DNA of 64,000 nt from Mycobacterium intermedium (GTDB taxonomy: Bacteria; Actinomycetota; Actinomycetes; Mycobacteriales; Mycobacteriaceae), in the NCBI RefSeq assembly GCF_002086275.1, contig NZ_MVHT01000002.1, forward strand, positions 84,188-148,187. The letters are read 5' to 3'. Below, piece by piece: positions 53,507 to 61,367 of the stretch (the first letter of the stretch is position 1; every line of letters starts with the position of its first letter). Below the pieces are notes generated by a model, which was not told where the DNA came from, ran no database searches, and was given only the letters and a program-made list of their open reading frames with translations. The position numbers were made by a program, and so were the translations under genes.

Positions 53507-54472
53507 GTGATTTCGCGATCATTCAACGAATCCTCGTGCACGCATACGGCAGCCAGCGCACCGGAAAACATCGCGGGTGCGGTGGGGTTCGCGCCACACA
53601 GGCGCATCACGTCAGCCGGCCACGGTGTGTCGGCAGCGATCTGGCGCTTTCGCGGCGAACGGGTCTACGAATTGCGGGGGCCGGCGCGGGAAGGCATAGA
53701 CCTGGTCTCCCTTGCGCTCAGCGGCAACCACCACCACATCTACTTCGGGAACGGGCGGAAGAAATGGAGCCGCCCGCATCCGGCCTTCCACATGAATCTG
53801 GTTGCGGCCGGCGAACGTCCCCGAGGGATATTCAGGTCAGAGCAGCCATTCAGTTACCTACACGTGTATCTACCGCACAGGCTGGTCGAACGTGTCGCCG
53901 CGCAGAGCGGTGTTATGAAGGCGGCCGGCTCCGTAACGCTTATAGACCCGATGTGCTCGCGTGATCCGTTCGTGGAGAACATCGCCCGTCAGATCGTTCG
54001 CGAAATGAGCTACCCAGACGCGTATTCGGCTATGACGATCGATTTGCTCGCCCAACATCTGGTCGTCCGCCTTATCCGGGAGCATTCCAGTCTTTCCGGT
54101 TCCATTACCCGAACGGAGAGAAGTGTTGCCGGGTACCGTGATTGGCGCCTGAAGCGGCTGGTCGAGTATCTCGAAGCCCACGTGTCCGATGATGTCGGCC
54201 TAAACGACCTGGCCGAACTGGTGGGACTGTCAGCGGCACGCGTGGCAACACTGTTCCGTGAAGGAACAGGAGAGCCACCGCATCGGTGGTTGATGAACCG
54301 CCGTGTCACCAAGGCGTGTGAGCTGTTGGGCAACCCCTCCTTGAGTATCGGCGAGATCGCGCAGCAATGCGGATTTGCCAGTCCACAACATCTGGCGACT
54401 GTGATGCGCCGGCTGCTCGCCACCACACCCACCGAATTTCGTGCCAGCAAGCTTGGAGCTGACATTGTCTGA
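53507..54472 (+). CDS. AraC-family regulator heading the aromatic-type cluster
   Basis: This 321-residue regulator has a cupin-like N-terminal sensor (LSGNHHHIYFGNGRKKWSRP) and a C-terminal double HTH (VGLNDLAELVGLSAARVATL and LSIGEIAQQCGFASPQHLAT). GTG 53507 has no strong ribosome site and could be leaderless; an internal start is possible. Its stop overlaps the next gene, so it is the first gene of the operon and probably its activator. Confidence 0.86.
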   Translation: MISRSFNESSCTHTAASAPENIAGAVGFAPHRRITSAGHGVSAAIWRFRGERVYELRGPAREGIDLVSLALSGNHHHIYFGNGRKKWSRPHPAFHMNLVAAGERPRGIFRSEQPFSYLHVYLPHRLVERVAAQSGVMKAAGSVTLIDPMCSRDPFVENIARQIVREMSYPDAYSAMTIDLLAQHLVVRLIREHSSLSGSITRTERSVAGYRDWRLKRLVEYLEAHVSDDVGLNDLAELVGLSAARVATLFREGTGEPPHRWLMNRRVTKACELLGNPSLSIGEIAQQCGFASPQHLATVMRRLLATTPTEFRASKLGADIV

Positions 54473-55796
54473 ACCGAAAGGTAATGCCGTAGTCCTGGGG
54501 GCCGGTATCGCCGGACTGCTGGCAGCGCGGGTGCTTGCCGATTTCTACGGTTATGTGACCGTCGTCGAACGTGATTCATTGCCCAACGGACCGCGCAACC
54601 GTCGGGGAGTGCCCCAGGGCGGGTTGCCGCACATCCCGACGGCACGCGCCACACAAAGCATGGAAAAGCTGTTCCCCGGCTTCCTTGCCGACCTTGTCGC
54701 CGGCGGTGCGCGGGTGTGGGACGACGGTGATCTGTCGCGACTCTGCATGAACTTCGGCGGGCACCAACTGTTGCGGTCCGGCACCATTCCCGACCCCGGT
54801 TCGATCGTCGTCCACTACGCGCATCGGCCATTTCTCGAATGGCGGCTGCGCCGCCGCGTTTTGGACATTCCCAACGTGACGTTTGCCGAGGCCCACGACG
54901 CGGTGCGGCTGACTTCGACCGGGCAGCTCGGCCGGGTGACCGGCGTGGTGTTGGCCCGGCGCGACTCCGGTGCCGAACGAACCCTTTTGGCGGACCTGGT
55001 GGTGGATGCCACCGGCCGCGGCTCCCGGACGCCGGTCTTGCTGGAGCAATTGGGCTATCCTCGTCCGCCGGAAAGTGAACTGAAGGTGCATGTCACCTAC
55101 TCCGGTCTGCCGGTCTACGTTGCGCCAGGCAGGTTGCGGGAGAACATCACCCTCACGGCGGCCGAGCCAAAGCGCCCACTGGCTTTCGCCATGTTCGCCG
55201 GCGAGAACGACAACTACATGCTGGCGGTGCAGACACTGGCTGGGCGTCCGGCGCCGACCGACCGCGCCTCGTTGTTCGACTGCCTGACCGACGTCGCACC
55301 ACCACATGTGCTAGCGGCCGCGCGGTGCGCGGAACCACTCGCCGACCTCATGCAGTACAAATTCCGGGCCAACCGTTGGCGGCACTACGAAAGGCTGACC
55401 CACCGGCCGGATGGCCTGATCGTAATGGGCGACGCGATGTGCACCTTCAACCCGCTCTACGGCCAGGGCATGACGATCGCCGCCATCGAGGCCTTAATCC
55501 TGCGCGATTGTCTGCGCCACGGCGACGAAGATCTGCCGCGGCGCTTCTTTCGCCGCGCGGCGAAAGAAGCGGGCGTGGCTTGGCGGATGGCGGTGAGTTC
55601 TGACCTCGCGCTGCCGCAGATAGCGGGGAAGCGAACCGCGTCGGTGCGGATCCGAAACGCGGTTGTTGACCGCATGGTCACGGCGGCAGAAACCGATCCG
55701 CTGGTGGTACAGCGATTCCTGCACCTGATGAACATGGTCGGCCGCCGCGGGCCGCTCACCACTGCATCGACATTGTTGCGCACCGTATTTCGATGA
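54465..55796 (+). CDS. FAD-dependent monooxygenase-like oxidoreductase
   Basis: This protein of about 443 residues has an N-terminal FAD Rossmann motif (VVLGAGIAGLLAARVLADFY, then VVERD), DATGRGSRTP and the second FAD motif GDAMCTFNPLYGQGM typical of group A flavin hydroxylases and geranylgeranyl-reductase-like enzymes. TTG 54465 is preferred because GGAG sits 6 bases upstream and the stop of the regulator overlaps (TTGTCTGA); GTG 54441 is the other choice. The likely reaction is hydroxylation of an aromatic or polyketide-like substrate. Confidence 0.84.
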   Translation: MSEPKGNAVVLGAGIAGLLAARVLADFYGYVTVVERDSLPNGPRNRRGVPQGGLPHIPTARATQSMEKLFPGFLADLVAGGARVWDDGDLSRLCMNFGGHQLLRSGTIPDPGSIVVHYAHRPFLEWRLRRRVLDIPNVTFAEAHDAVRLTSTGQLGRVTGVVLARRDSGAERTLLADLVVDATGRGSRTPVLLEQLGYPRPPESELKVHVTYSGLPVYVAPGRLRENITLTAAEPKRPLAFAMFAGENDNYMLAVQTLAGRPAPTDRASLFDCLTDVAPPHVLAAARCAEPLADLMQYKFRANRWRHYERLTHRPDGLIVMGDAMCTFNPLYGQGMTIAAIEALILRDCLRHGDEDLPRRFFRRAAKEAGVAWRMAVSSDLALPQIAGKRTASVRIRNAVVDRMVTAAETDPLVVQRFLHLMNMVGRRGPLTTASTLLRTVFR

Positions 55797-55807
55797 GAAG
55801 GGACAAC

Positions 55808-56713
55808 ATGGCAAGAACTGAGAACGACACCTGGGACCTCGCGACGAGCGTGGGTGCGACGGCCACCATGGTCGCTGCGGCCAGGGCAGCGGCCAGTCGG
55901 CAGCCGAATCCGATCATCAACGATCCGTACGCCGCACCACTGGTCTGCGCTGCCGGTGTCGAATTCTTCGCGCGGTTGGCACGCGGTGACATCGAGTATT
56001 CCGATCTCGGAAGTGCTTGGATAGCCGACTTCTTCGCGGTACGGGCGCACTTCTTCGACCAGTTCTTCCCAGACGCGATGGCGGCCGGTATCCAGCAGGC
56101 GGTGATCGTCGGCTCGGGGCTGGACTCCCGTATCTACCGGCTGGCATGGCCGGCGGAAGCCGTGGTCTACGAGATCGATCAACCCGCGGTGCTTGAGTTC
56201 AAAACCTCGACGTTGGCCGAAATCGGCGCGAGTCCGTTGGCTGAATTGCGCACGGTGGGAACCGATCTGCGCCAGGACTGGCCAGCGGCGCTGCGGGAGG
56301 CAGGCTTTGACAGCTCAAGTCCCAGCGCGTGGATGCTCGAGGGACTGATGATCGGATATCTCCCCGGTGACGCGCAGAACCGGATGTTGGACGACATCAC
56401 CGCACTCAGCGCCCAGGGCAGCCGACTTGTCGCCGACCATCTACCACGCGGGGCCCAGTCCATCGGAGCCTTGATGGAGGAGCTTGCTGGAGCCTGGCGA
56501 CAGTACGGGCTCGACGCCGACCTCAGCGGGCTGACGTATACGCATGAACGCAACGACGCAGACAATTACTTGCAAACGCACGGGTGGGCCACCACCTCGC
56601 GCGAATTGAGCGATCTGCTGCAGGCGGCGGGGGTGCCGGCCGGTGACATGGACACCAGCTCCAACGGGCAGGGCGCAATCAGATACTTGCTCGCCGCGCG
56701 GACCGCCCGATGA
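55808..56713 (+). CDS. SAM-dependent methyltransferase (Rv0726c family)
   Basis: This 301-residue methyltransferase belongs to the mycobacterial LCM-like family: WDLATSVGATATMVAAARA at the start, the SAM loop VIVGSGLDSRIYRL, VYEIDQPAVLEFK with the acidic ribose ligand, and WMLEGLMIGYL. The family has many mycobacterial paralogs; substrates are mostly undefined. AGAAGGGA is well placed for ATG 55808. It follows the FAD monooxygenase by 11 bases, so one transcript is likely. Confidence 0.87.
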   Translation: MARTENDTWDLATSVGATATMVAAARAAASRQPNPIINDPYAAPLVCAAGVEFFARLARGDIEYSDLGSAWIADFFAVRAHFFDQFFPDAMAAGIQQAVIVGSGLDSRIYRLAWPAEAVVYEIDQPAVLEFKTSTLAEIGASPLAELRTVGTDLRQDWPAALREAGFDSSSPSAWMLEGLMIGYLPGDAQNRMLDDITALSAQGSRLVADHLPRGAQSIGALMEELAGAWRQYGLDADLSGLTYTHERNDADNYLQTHGWATTSRELSDLLQAAGVPAGDMDTSSNGQGAIRYLLAARTAR

Positions 56714-56849
56714 CCCAAAGTGTGGGAAAGACGTCTCGTTGGCCTAGTTAGCTGTACGGCCGCGGTGCGCATGCTTAACGCATGAGTTCGAAGGCGCAAT
56801 CCGTACCGCGATGGTGCATCGCGGCCTCGTGCGGAAGCGTCCGGGCGAC

Positions 56850-56884
56850 CGTGCTGGTGGGCCGGGATTCGAACCCGAGAACTT
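56850..56884 (-). other. tRNA 3'-end-like fragment (T arm plus CCA-like end)
   Basis: Read on the minus strand this gives AAGTTCTCGGGTTCGAATCC then CGGCCCACCA: a canonical T-loop TTCGAAT with a 4-5 pair stem and a CCA-like 3' end. The matching 5' half, acceptor strand and anticodon arm are absent upstream, so it is not a complete tRNA. It may be the scar of an integration at a tRNA gene. The other bases in 56714-56916 show no gene. Confidence 0.4.
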
Positions 56885-56916
56885 TGACACCTCAACGGTT
56901 CGAGGAGGTGGTCCCC

Positions 56917-57354
56917 ATGACCGAATTGCAAGTGACGGGACGGCGTTTGGTTTGGCATGGCATGTTGCTATTCCTGGTCGGCCTAGTGACAGGAACCCAG
57001 CAGCGGCGCTTCACCAACATGCGCATGGCGCTTTCGGCGCACCTGGAAGGGGTGATGAACGGCACCTTCCTGATCGCGCTGGGTGCGATCTGGACCCAGG
57101 TCAAGCTGCCGCCCAATCTTCGTCGCGCGGCCCGATGGACGACCCTCTACGGCACCTACGGCAACTGGTTGTTCACCACGGTTGGCGCCGCGCTCGGCAC
57201 CGCCGCCGCCAATCCGACGCTATCGCAGGGACATCACGGCAAGCCGTGGCAGGAACGTCTGGTTCTGCTCGGTTTCCGGAGCATGCGGTACGCGTTCCTC
57301 ACCGCAGTAGTGCTGATCGTTTCGGGCTTGACCCGTGGGCTGTCCGAGGAGTGA
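56917..57354 (+). CDS. Hydroxylaminobenzene-mutase-like membrane protein
   Basis: This 145-residue protein has about four membrane helices: WHGMLLFLVGLVTGT, MNGTFLIALGAIWT, GTYGNWLFTTVGAALG and FLTAVVLIVSGL. The conserved AHLEGVMNGTFL segment is characteristic of HabA/HabB-type mutases, which rearrange hydroxylaminobenzene to 2-aminophenol in nitroarene breakdown. GGAGG precedes ATG 56917. It directly precedes the UbiX/UbiD pair (5 bases to the next ATG), implying a joint pathway. The exact substrate is inference. Confidence 0.78.
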   Translation: MTELQVTGRRLVWHGMLLFLVGLVTGTQQRRFTNMRMALSAHLEGVMNGTFLIALGAIWTQVKLPPNLRRAARWTTLYGTYGNWLFTTVGAALGTAAANPTLSQGHHGKPWQERLVLLGFRSMRYAFLTAVVLIVSGLTRGLSEE

Positions 57355-57359
57355 TCATC

Positions 57360-57953
57360 ATGCGTTTGATAGTTGGCATGACCGGTGCAACCGGAGCCGC
57401 TCTAGGTATCCGGCTGCTTGAAGTTCTGCGCGACCTTGACGTCGAAACTCATCTCGTACTGAGTGATTGGGCCCGCGCGACCATCAAAATGGAGACGGAT
57501 CACAGTGTCAACGACGTCCGGGCTTTGGCATCACACGCATACAGCGCCCGCGACCTCGCGGCCGGCATTTCCAGTGGGTCCTTCCGCACGGACGGCATGG
57601 TTGTCTGTCCGTGCAGCATGAAGACGTTGAGCGCCATTCGAATTGGCTTCAGCGACAACCTGATCACCCGTGCCGCTGACGTAACCCTGAAGGAACGCCG
57701 CAAGCTGGTTCTGGTTGCGCGTGAGGCGCCGTTGAGCGAGATCCATTTGGAAAACATGCATTACTTGGCGCGGATGGGTGCGGTGATCTTCCCGCCGACA
57801 GTGGCCTACTACGCGCGACCCACCTCCATCGACGAGGCGACGAACTACGTCGTCGGCCGGGTCATCGACCAACTCGGTATCGAGCACGACCTGATCAAAC
57901 GCTGGAAAGACGGCGTGAATGGCACGCGATCGGTTGCAGGCGTGACACTGTGA
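57360..57953 (+). CDS. UbiX-type flavin prenyltransferase / decarboxylase subunit B
   Basis: This 197-residue flavoprotein has MRLIVGMTGATGAALGIRLL, the phosphate-binding SGSF, VVCPCSMKTLSAIRIGFSDN and LVLVAREAPLSEIHLENMHY. UbiX enzymes make prenylated FMN, the cofactor of UbiD decarboxylases. It lies 5 bases after the mutase-like gene and overlaps the UbiD gene by four bases. The length and motifs suit the hydroxyarylic acid decarboxylase subunit B subgroup (VdcB/BsdB-like). Confidence 0.9.
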   Translation: MRLIVGMTGATGAALGIRLLEVLRDLDVETHLVLSDWARATIKMETDHSVNDVRALASHAYSARDLAAGISSGSFRTDGMVVCPCSMKTLSAIRIGFSDNLITRAADVTLKERRKLVLVAREAPLSEIHLENMHYLARMGAVIFPPTVAYYARPTSIDEATNYVVGRVIDQLGIEHDLIKRWKDGVNGTRSVAGVTL

Positions 57954-59503
57954 GCAACGAACTGGTACCCGACCTGAGGAGTTGGATGGCGACCCTCGAG
58001 GCCGCAGGCCAGCTGCGGCACATCACGGCCCGCGTCGACTGGGATGAGGAAATCGGTGCGATCACCCGGGCGAATCTGTCCCTGGGTGGACCAGCGCTGC
58101 TGTTCGAGAACATCGTCGGGCATGAAGACACCCGGTGCACCAAGTTTCTGACGTCGGCGATCGGAAACCGGTGTCAGATCCGGCTCATGCTGGGTCTGCC
58201 GCCCAGTTCCAGCGATGCCGCCGTCGTGCGTCACCTCAAAGACGCGTTCCTGAAACCGATTCCGCCGCGCATTGTGCAGACCGGTCCGGTGAAAGAGAAC
58301 AGCATCGCGGGCGATCAGATCGACCTCTGGCAGTTTCCGGCGCCGAAATGGCATGCCGCCGACGGCGGTCGGTATATCGACACGTTCTGCGGTGTGGTGA
58401 CCGAAGACAAGGTGACCGGACGCGACAACATCGGGGTCTACCGCGGCATGATCGTCGACCGCGACAAGATTGCCAAGCTGTTGGCGCCCATCCAAGGTTG
58501 GGGCGGTCATCTTCAGCAGTACAAGCCCGAGCCGATGCCGGTGGCCATCGTCTACGGCTGGCACGACGTATTGCCGTTTTGTGCAGGCAGTCCGTTTCCG
58601 AAAGATGTCTGCGAGTGGGACATGATGGGCGCGCTGCTCGGCCGGCCGGTAGATCTGGTGGCGTGCGAAACGGTGCCGTTGCATGTCCCGGCGAGCGCCG
58701 AGATCGTCGTCGAGGGTTACGTCGACCCTGACCCGGCTACCTTTGTGCCCGAGGGCCCGTTCGCGGAATACCCCGGGTACCTCGATGGCCATGCGGCACC
58801 GACGCCGGTGCTGCAGGTCACCCGGATTACCCATCGCAATGACCCGGTGCTGCGGGGCTCGCTGGAAGGCATGCGGCCGGGATTCCTCGTCGAAGACTCG
58901 ATGATCAACTACGCCCGCTCCGCCATCGCCTGGAACGTGCTTGAAAGCGCCGGCGTCCGGGGCGTGACCGATGTGTGGATGTCGCAGGTGTCGAATGGCA
59001 CCAACATCGTTGTTCAGGTCCACAAGGCTTACCGCGGTCACGCGCAGCAGGTCGCCGCGGCGCTGTGGGGTACCAGCGGATCCATCTGGTTCTACAAGAA
59101 CGTGATGGTCGTTGAGGAGGACATCGACATCCACGATCCGCAGGCACTCGACTGGGCGATGGCCTACCGTGTCAACGTCGGCCTCGGCGACATCTCGTTC
59201 TATGGGCCGACACTCGGCTCACCGCTGGATCCCTCCACGCCACCCGAGAAGGCAGACATGGGCAAGTACGGCAGCGGCGAATGGACGAGGGTGCTCATCG
59301 ACGCGACGCGAAGCTGGGAGTTCGAGCCGCGCCCGGAGTGGGGCGGGCGCCACTATCCGGCGGTCAACAAGATCTCACCGGCACTGGAAGCCCGGGTCGC
59401 CGCCCGCTGGGACGAACTGGGAATCGGCATCGCGTATCTCAGTGCGGACCGCCGTGAACTGCTGACGATGGAGCAGCTCAGCCGGCGCCTGCCGGACGTC
59501 TAG
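57950..59503 (+). CDS. UbiD-family prenyl-FMN-dependent decarboxylase
   Basis: This 517-residue UbiD-type (de)carboxylase includes the catalytic-region motif VPEGPFAEYPGYLDG, which holds the conserved Glu residues, and GRDNIGVYRGMIVDRDKI near the cofactor site. Members remove or add carboxyl groups on aromatic or unsaturated acids. The GTG start (GTGAGC) overlaps the UbiX gene stop, showing coupling. The small D subunit of some hydroxybenzoate decarboxylases is not present nearby. Its TAG shares the CTAG tetranucleotide with the rtcB stop. Confidence 0.9.
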   Translation: MSNELVPDLRSWMATLEAAGQLRHITARVDWDEEIGAITRANLSLGGPALLFENIVGHEDTRCTKFLTSAIGNRCQIRLMLGLPPSSSDAAVVRHLKDAFLKPIPPRIVQTGPVKENSIAGDQIDLWQFPAPKWHAADGGRYIDTFCGVVTEDKVTGRDNIGVYRGMIVDRDKIAKLLAPIQGWGGHLQQYKPEPMPVAIVYGWHDVLPFCAGSPFPKDVCEWDMMGALLGRPVDLVACETVPLHVPASAEIVVEGYVDPDPATFVPEGPFAEYPGYLDGHAAPTPVLQVTRITHRNDPVLRGSLEGMRPGFLVEDSMINYARSAIAWNVLESAGVRGVTDVWMSQVSNGTNIVVQVHKAYRGHAQQVAAALWGTSGSIWFYKNVMVVEEDIDIHDPQALDWAMAYRVNVGLGDISFYGPTLGSPLDPSTPPEKADMGKYGSGEWTRVLIDATRSWEFEPRPEWGGRHYPAVNKISPALEARVAARWDELGIGIAYLSADRRELLTMEQLSRRLPDV

Positions 59504-60705
59504 GTGCCCTTGACGTTCATGATCTGCCGCAACGAGGTGACGATTTCGACGAGTGGTTCCGCGTCCGTCATCACCTGGTCGATGTCCTTATAGGCCTGCG
59601 GAATCTCGTCGATCCATTCCTTGCCGTGCCGGTATTCGATGCCCGCCATGGCCGCTGCCAGATCCTGCTCGGTAAAGAGCTTCTTGGCTTTTGTCCGGCT
59701 GAACCGGCGGCCGGCCCCGTGCGGAGCCGACCACAAGCCGTCGGCGTTTCCCTTGCCGCGCACGATGTATGAGCGCGTGCCCATCGAGCCGGGGATGATG
59801 CCCAGCTTGCCCTCGGTCGCGTCGATTGCGCCCTTGCGCGTCAGCCAGACAGCCTCGCCGTCGATTTGCGTCGGGACCGTGTAGTTGTGGTGCGTGTTGA
59901 TTCGCTCCAACTCCACACGTTGCGCTTGCACACCCAGCCACCGAGCGAATACGTGGACAAAGCGATCCATCATCTCGGCGCGGTTGAGGTAGGCGAAGCG
60001 CTGAGCCCACTCCAAATCCTTGATATACCGGTCGAATTCGGGAGTTCCCTCCTTGAGGAACGCAAGGTCGTGGTTCGGCAGCTTGACCGAGGGGTCCTTT
60101 GTGCATTGCTGCAGCGCGATCTTGATGTGCCGCTGTGCAATCTTGTTGCCGACGCCGCGCGAGCCGCTGTGCAGGAACAGCCAGACGTTGTCATCGGTGT
60201 CCAGACACAATTCGATGAAGTGGTTCCCGCCGCCCAGAGATCCCAACTGCTCCATCCACTTTGGGCTGTGCGACAGGTCGACCTCGAGGTCGTCCTGCAG
60301 CTTGAGCAGTTCGTTGTGCTTTTTGGTGGTGAACGGAAACCGCCGCAGCGACTTGTTGTAGTTGCCCGGCGACAGCGGAATTGCGTCCTCGACCGCGCGC
60401 CGCAGTTGAGGCAGCTTTCGCCGGTAGTCGCCACCGAACTTTGCCGACAGATCGTCTTCGGTGAAGCGTGTCTTGGCCGCGACCATGCCACACCCGATGT
60501 CCACCCCGACCGCCGCCGGGATGACCGCGCCTTTGGTGGGGATGACCGTTCCGACGGCCGAGCCCTTGCCCAGGTGGGCGTCGGGCATCAGGGAGACGTG
60601 CGGATGCACGAACGGCATCGACGCGGTCGTCTTTGCCTGCGCGATGGTGTCGCCTTCGATTTCCGAAGCGAAGTTCAGCAGCTTCTCTCCGATGCGTTGT
60701 GACAT
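59500..60705 (-). CDS. rtcB: RtcB-type RNA ligase
   Basis: This 401-residue protein has the RtcB metal and guanylylation sites: GVDIGCGM, GGGNHFIEL, HSGSRGVGN, HHNYT, and the nucleophile His in WSAPHGAGRRFSR. RtcB joins 2',3'-cyclic phosphate and 5'-OH RNA ends using GTP and Mn2+, for RNA repair. Start MSQRIGEK at 60705 follows AAGGAG; the frame is open to 60831 without support. No archease gene is next to it. It lies 190 bases from the initiator tRNA gene. Confidence 0.9.
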   Translation of the reverse strand: MSQRIGEKLLNFASEIEGDTIAQAKTTASMPFVHPHVSLMPDAHLGKGSAVGTVIPTKGAVIPAAVGVDIGCGMVAAKTRFTEDDLSAKFGGDYRRKLPQLRRAVEDAIPLSPGNYNKSLRRFPFTTKKHNELLKLQDDLEVDLSHSPKWMEQLGSLGGGNHFIELCLDTDDNVWLFLHSGSRGVGNKIAQRHIKIALQQCTKDPSVKLPNHDLAFLKEGTPEFDRYIKDLEWAQRFAYLNRAEMMDRFVHVFARWLGVQAQRVELERINTHHNYTVPTQIDGEAVWLTRKGAIDATEGKLGIIPGSMGTRSYIVRGKGNADGLWSAPHGAGRRFSRTKAKKLFTEQDLAAAMAGIEYRHGKEWIDEIPQAYKDIDQVMTDAEPLVEIVTSLRQIMNVKGT

Positions 60706-60895
60706 GTCGATCTCCTTGAGCGCTGTTGCGATGGGCCGGCGCCGAAGGGGTCCGTGGGCGACTAGCTGTCGGATGTTATCCATCTCCAATGTGCCCCGGC
60801 AACGGATTTTCGTCCAGATCGGACGGCTCATAAGCGCTGTTCAGAGCCCGATTTGGCCAGGTTCGCTCGCGTTCGGTAACCTTGCATTCACCGAC

Positions 60896-60972
60896 GCGGG
60901 GTGGAGCAGCTCGGTAGCTCGCTGGGCTCATAACCCAGAGGTCGCAGGTTCGAATCCTGTCCCCGCTACTAG
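60896..60972 (+). tRNA. tRNA-Met (CAT), initiator type
   Basis: The cloverleaf begins CGCGGGG and its acceptor partner is CCCCGCT, leaving an unpaired C1-T72, a mark of initiator tRNA. The D arm is GCAGCTCGGTAGCTCGC; the anticodon stem-loop CTGGGCTCATAACCCAG has the three consecutive G-C pairs of initiators and anticodon CAT; the T arm is GCAGGTTCGAATCCTGT. The 3' end ACTA has no encoded CCA. An intrinsic terminator follows. Confidence 0.93.
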
Positions 60973-60980
60973 CGAGAAAG

Positions 60981-61011
60981 GCCCTCAGGCGCAAGCCTGG
61001 GGGCCATTTTC
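60981..61011 (+). terminator. Intrinsic terminator of the tRNA gene
   Basis: GGCCCTCAGGC at 60981-60991 pairs with GCCTGGGGGCC at 60996-61006 (one T-G pair) around a GCAA tetraloop, followed by ATTTTC. Confidence 0.88.
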
Positions 61012-61367
61012 TATGGCGATTCGATGGCGGTGTGCCATTCCTGTTCGGTGAGGTGGACTCGCCCTTCGACGCTGAGCTGGGATTTACAGCGACCCGCTCG
61101 AGTTGCGGCGAGCGCCATAACTTCGTTGCCGGCGATGAGCTGCTCAGAAAAGCCGTTGGCCAGCAAGAAGCCGAAGTGCCAGGGACCGGGTCTTTCTGCG
61201 GTCAACGCCGGGAATGCGTGTAGATGCTGGCATCAACGCGCAGCTTGTCGATTTCTTCGGCGCAGCTCACGGGCTGGTGAGGCGACCGACGATGATTTGA
61301 CTAAGCAGCAAGATCGGCCGCATCACCTCGGCTGACATGTTGGTTCCGGCGGCGGCACCCGACGCCG
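61012..61367. other. Gene-poor region between tRNA terminator and PE_PGRS-type gene
   Basis: About 355 bases with no gene I can support. A 64-codon minus-strand ORF (61011-61205) ends GRVHLTEQEWHTAIESP, which looks protein-like but matches nothing I recognise and has no ribosome site; it may be a decayed gene. The last part (61280-61367) lies after the stop of the PE_PGRS-type gene. Confidence 0.45.

Noticed and set aside
56850..56916. Complete tRNA gene on the minus strand
   Set aside because: Only the T arm and 3' end are present; no 5' acceptor or anticodon stem can be folded.
61011..61205. 64-codon minus-strand ORF near the tRNA
   Set aside because: Some protein-like text but no ribosome site, no known family, and it runs into the tRNA terminator; listed only as a possible relic.
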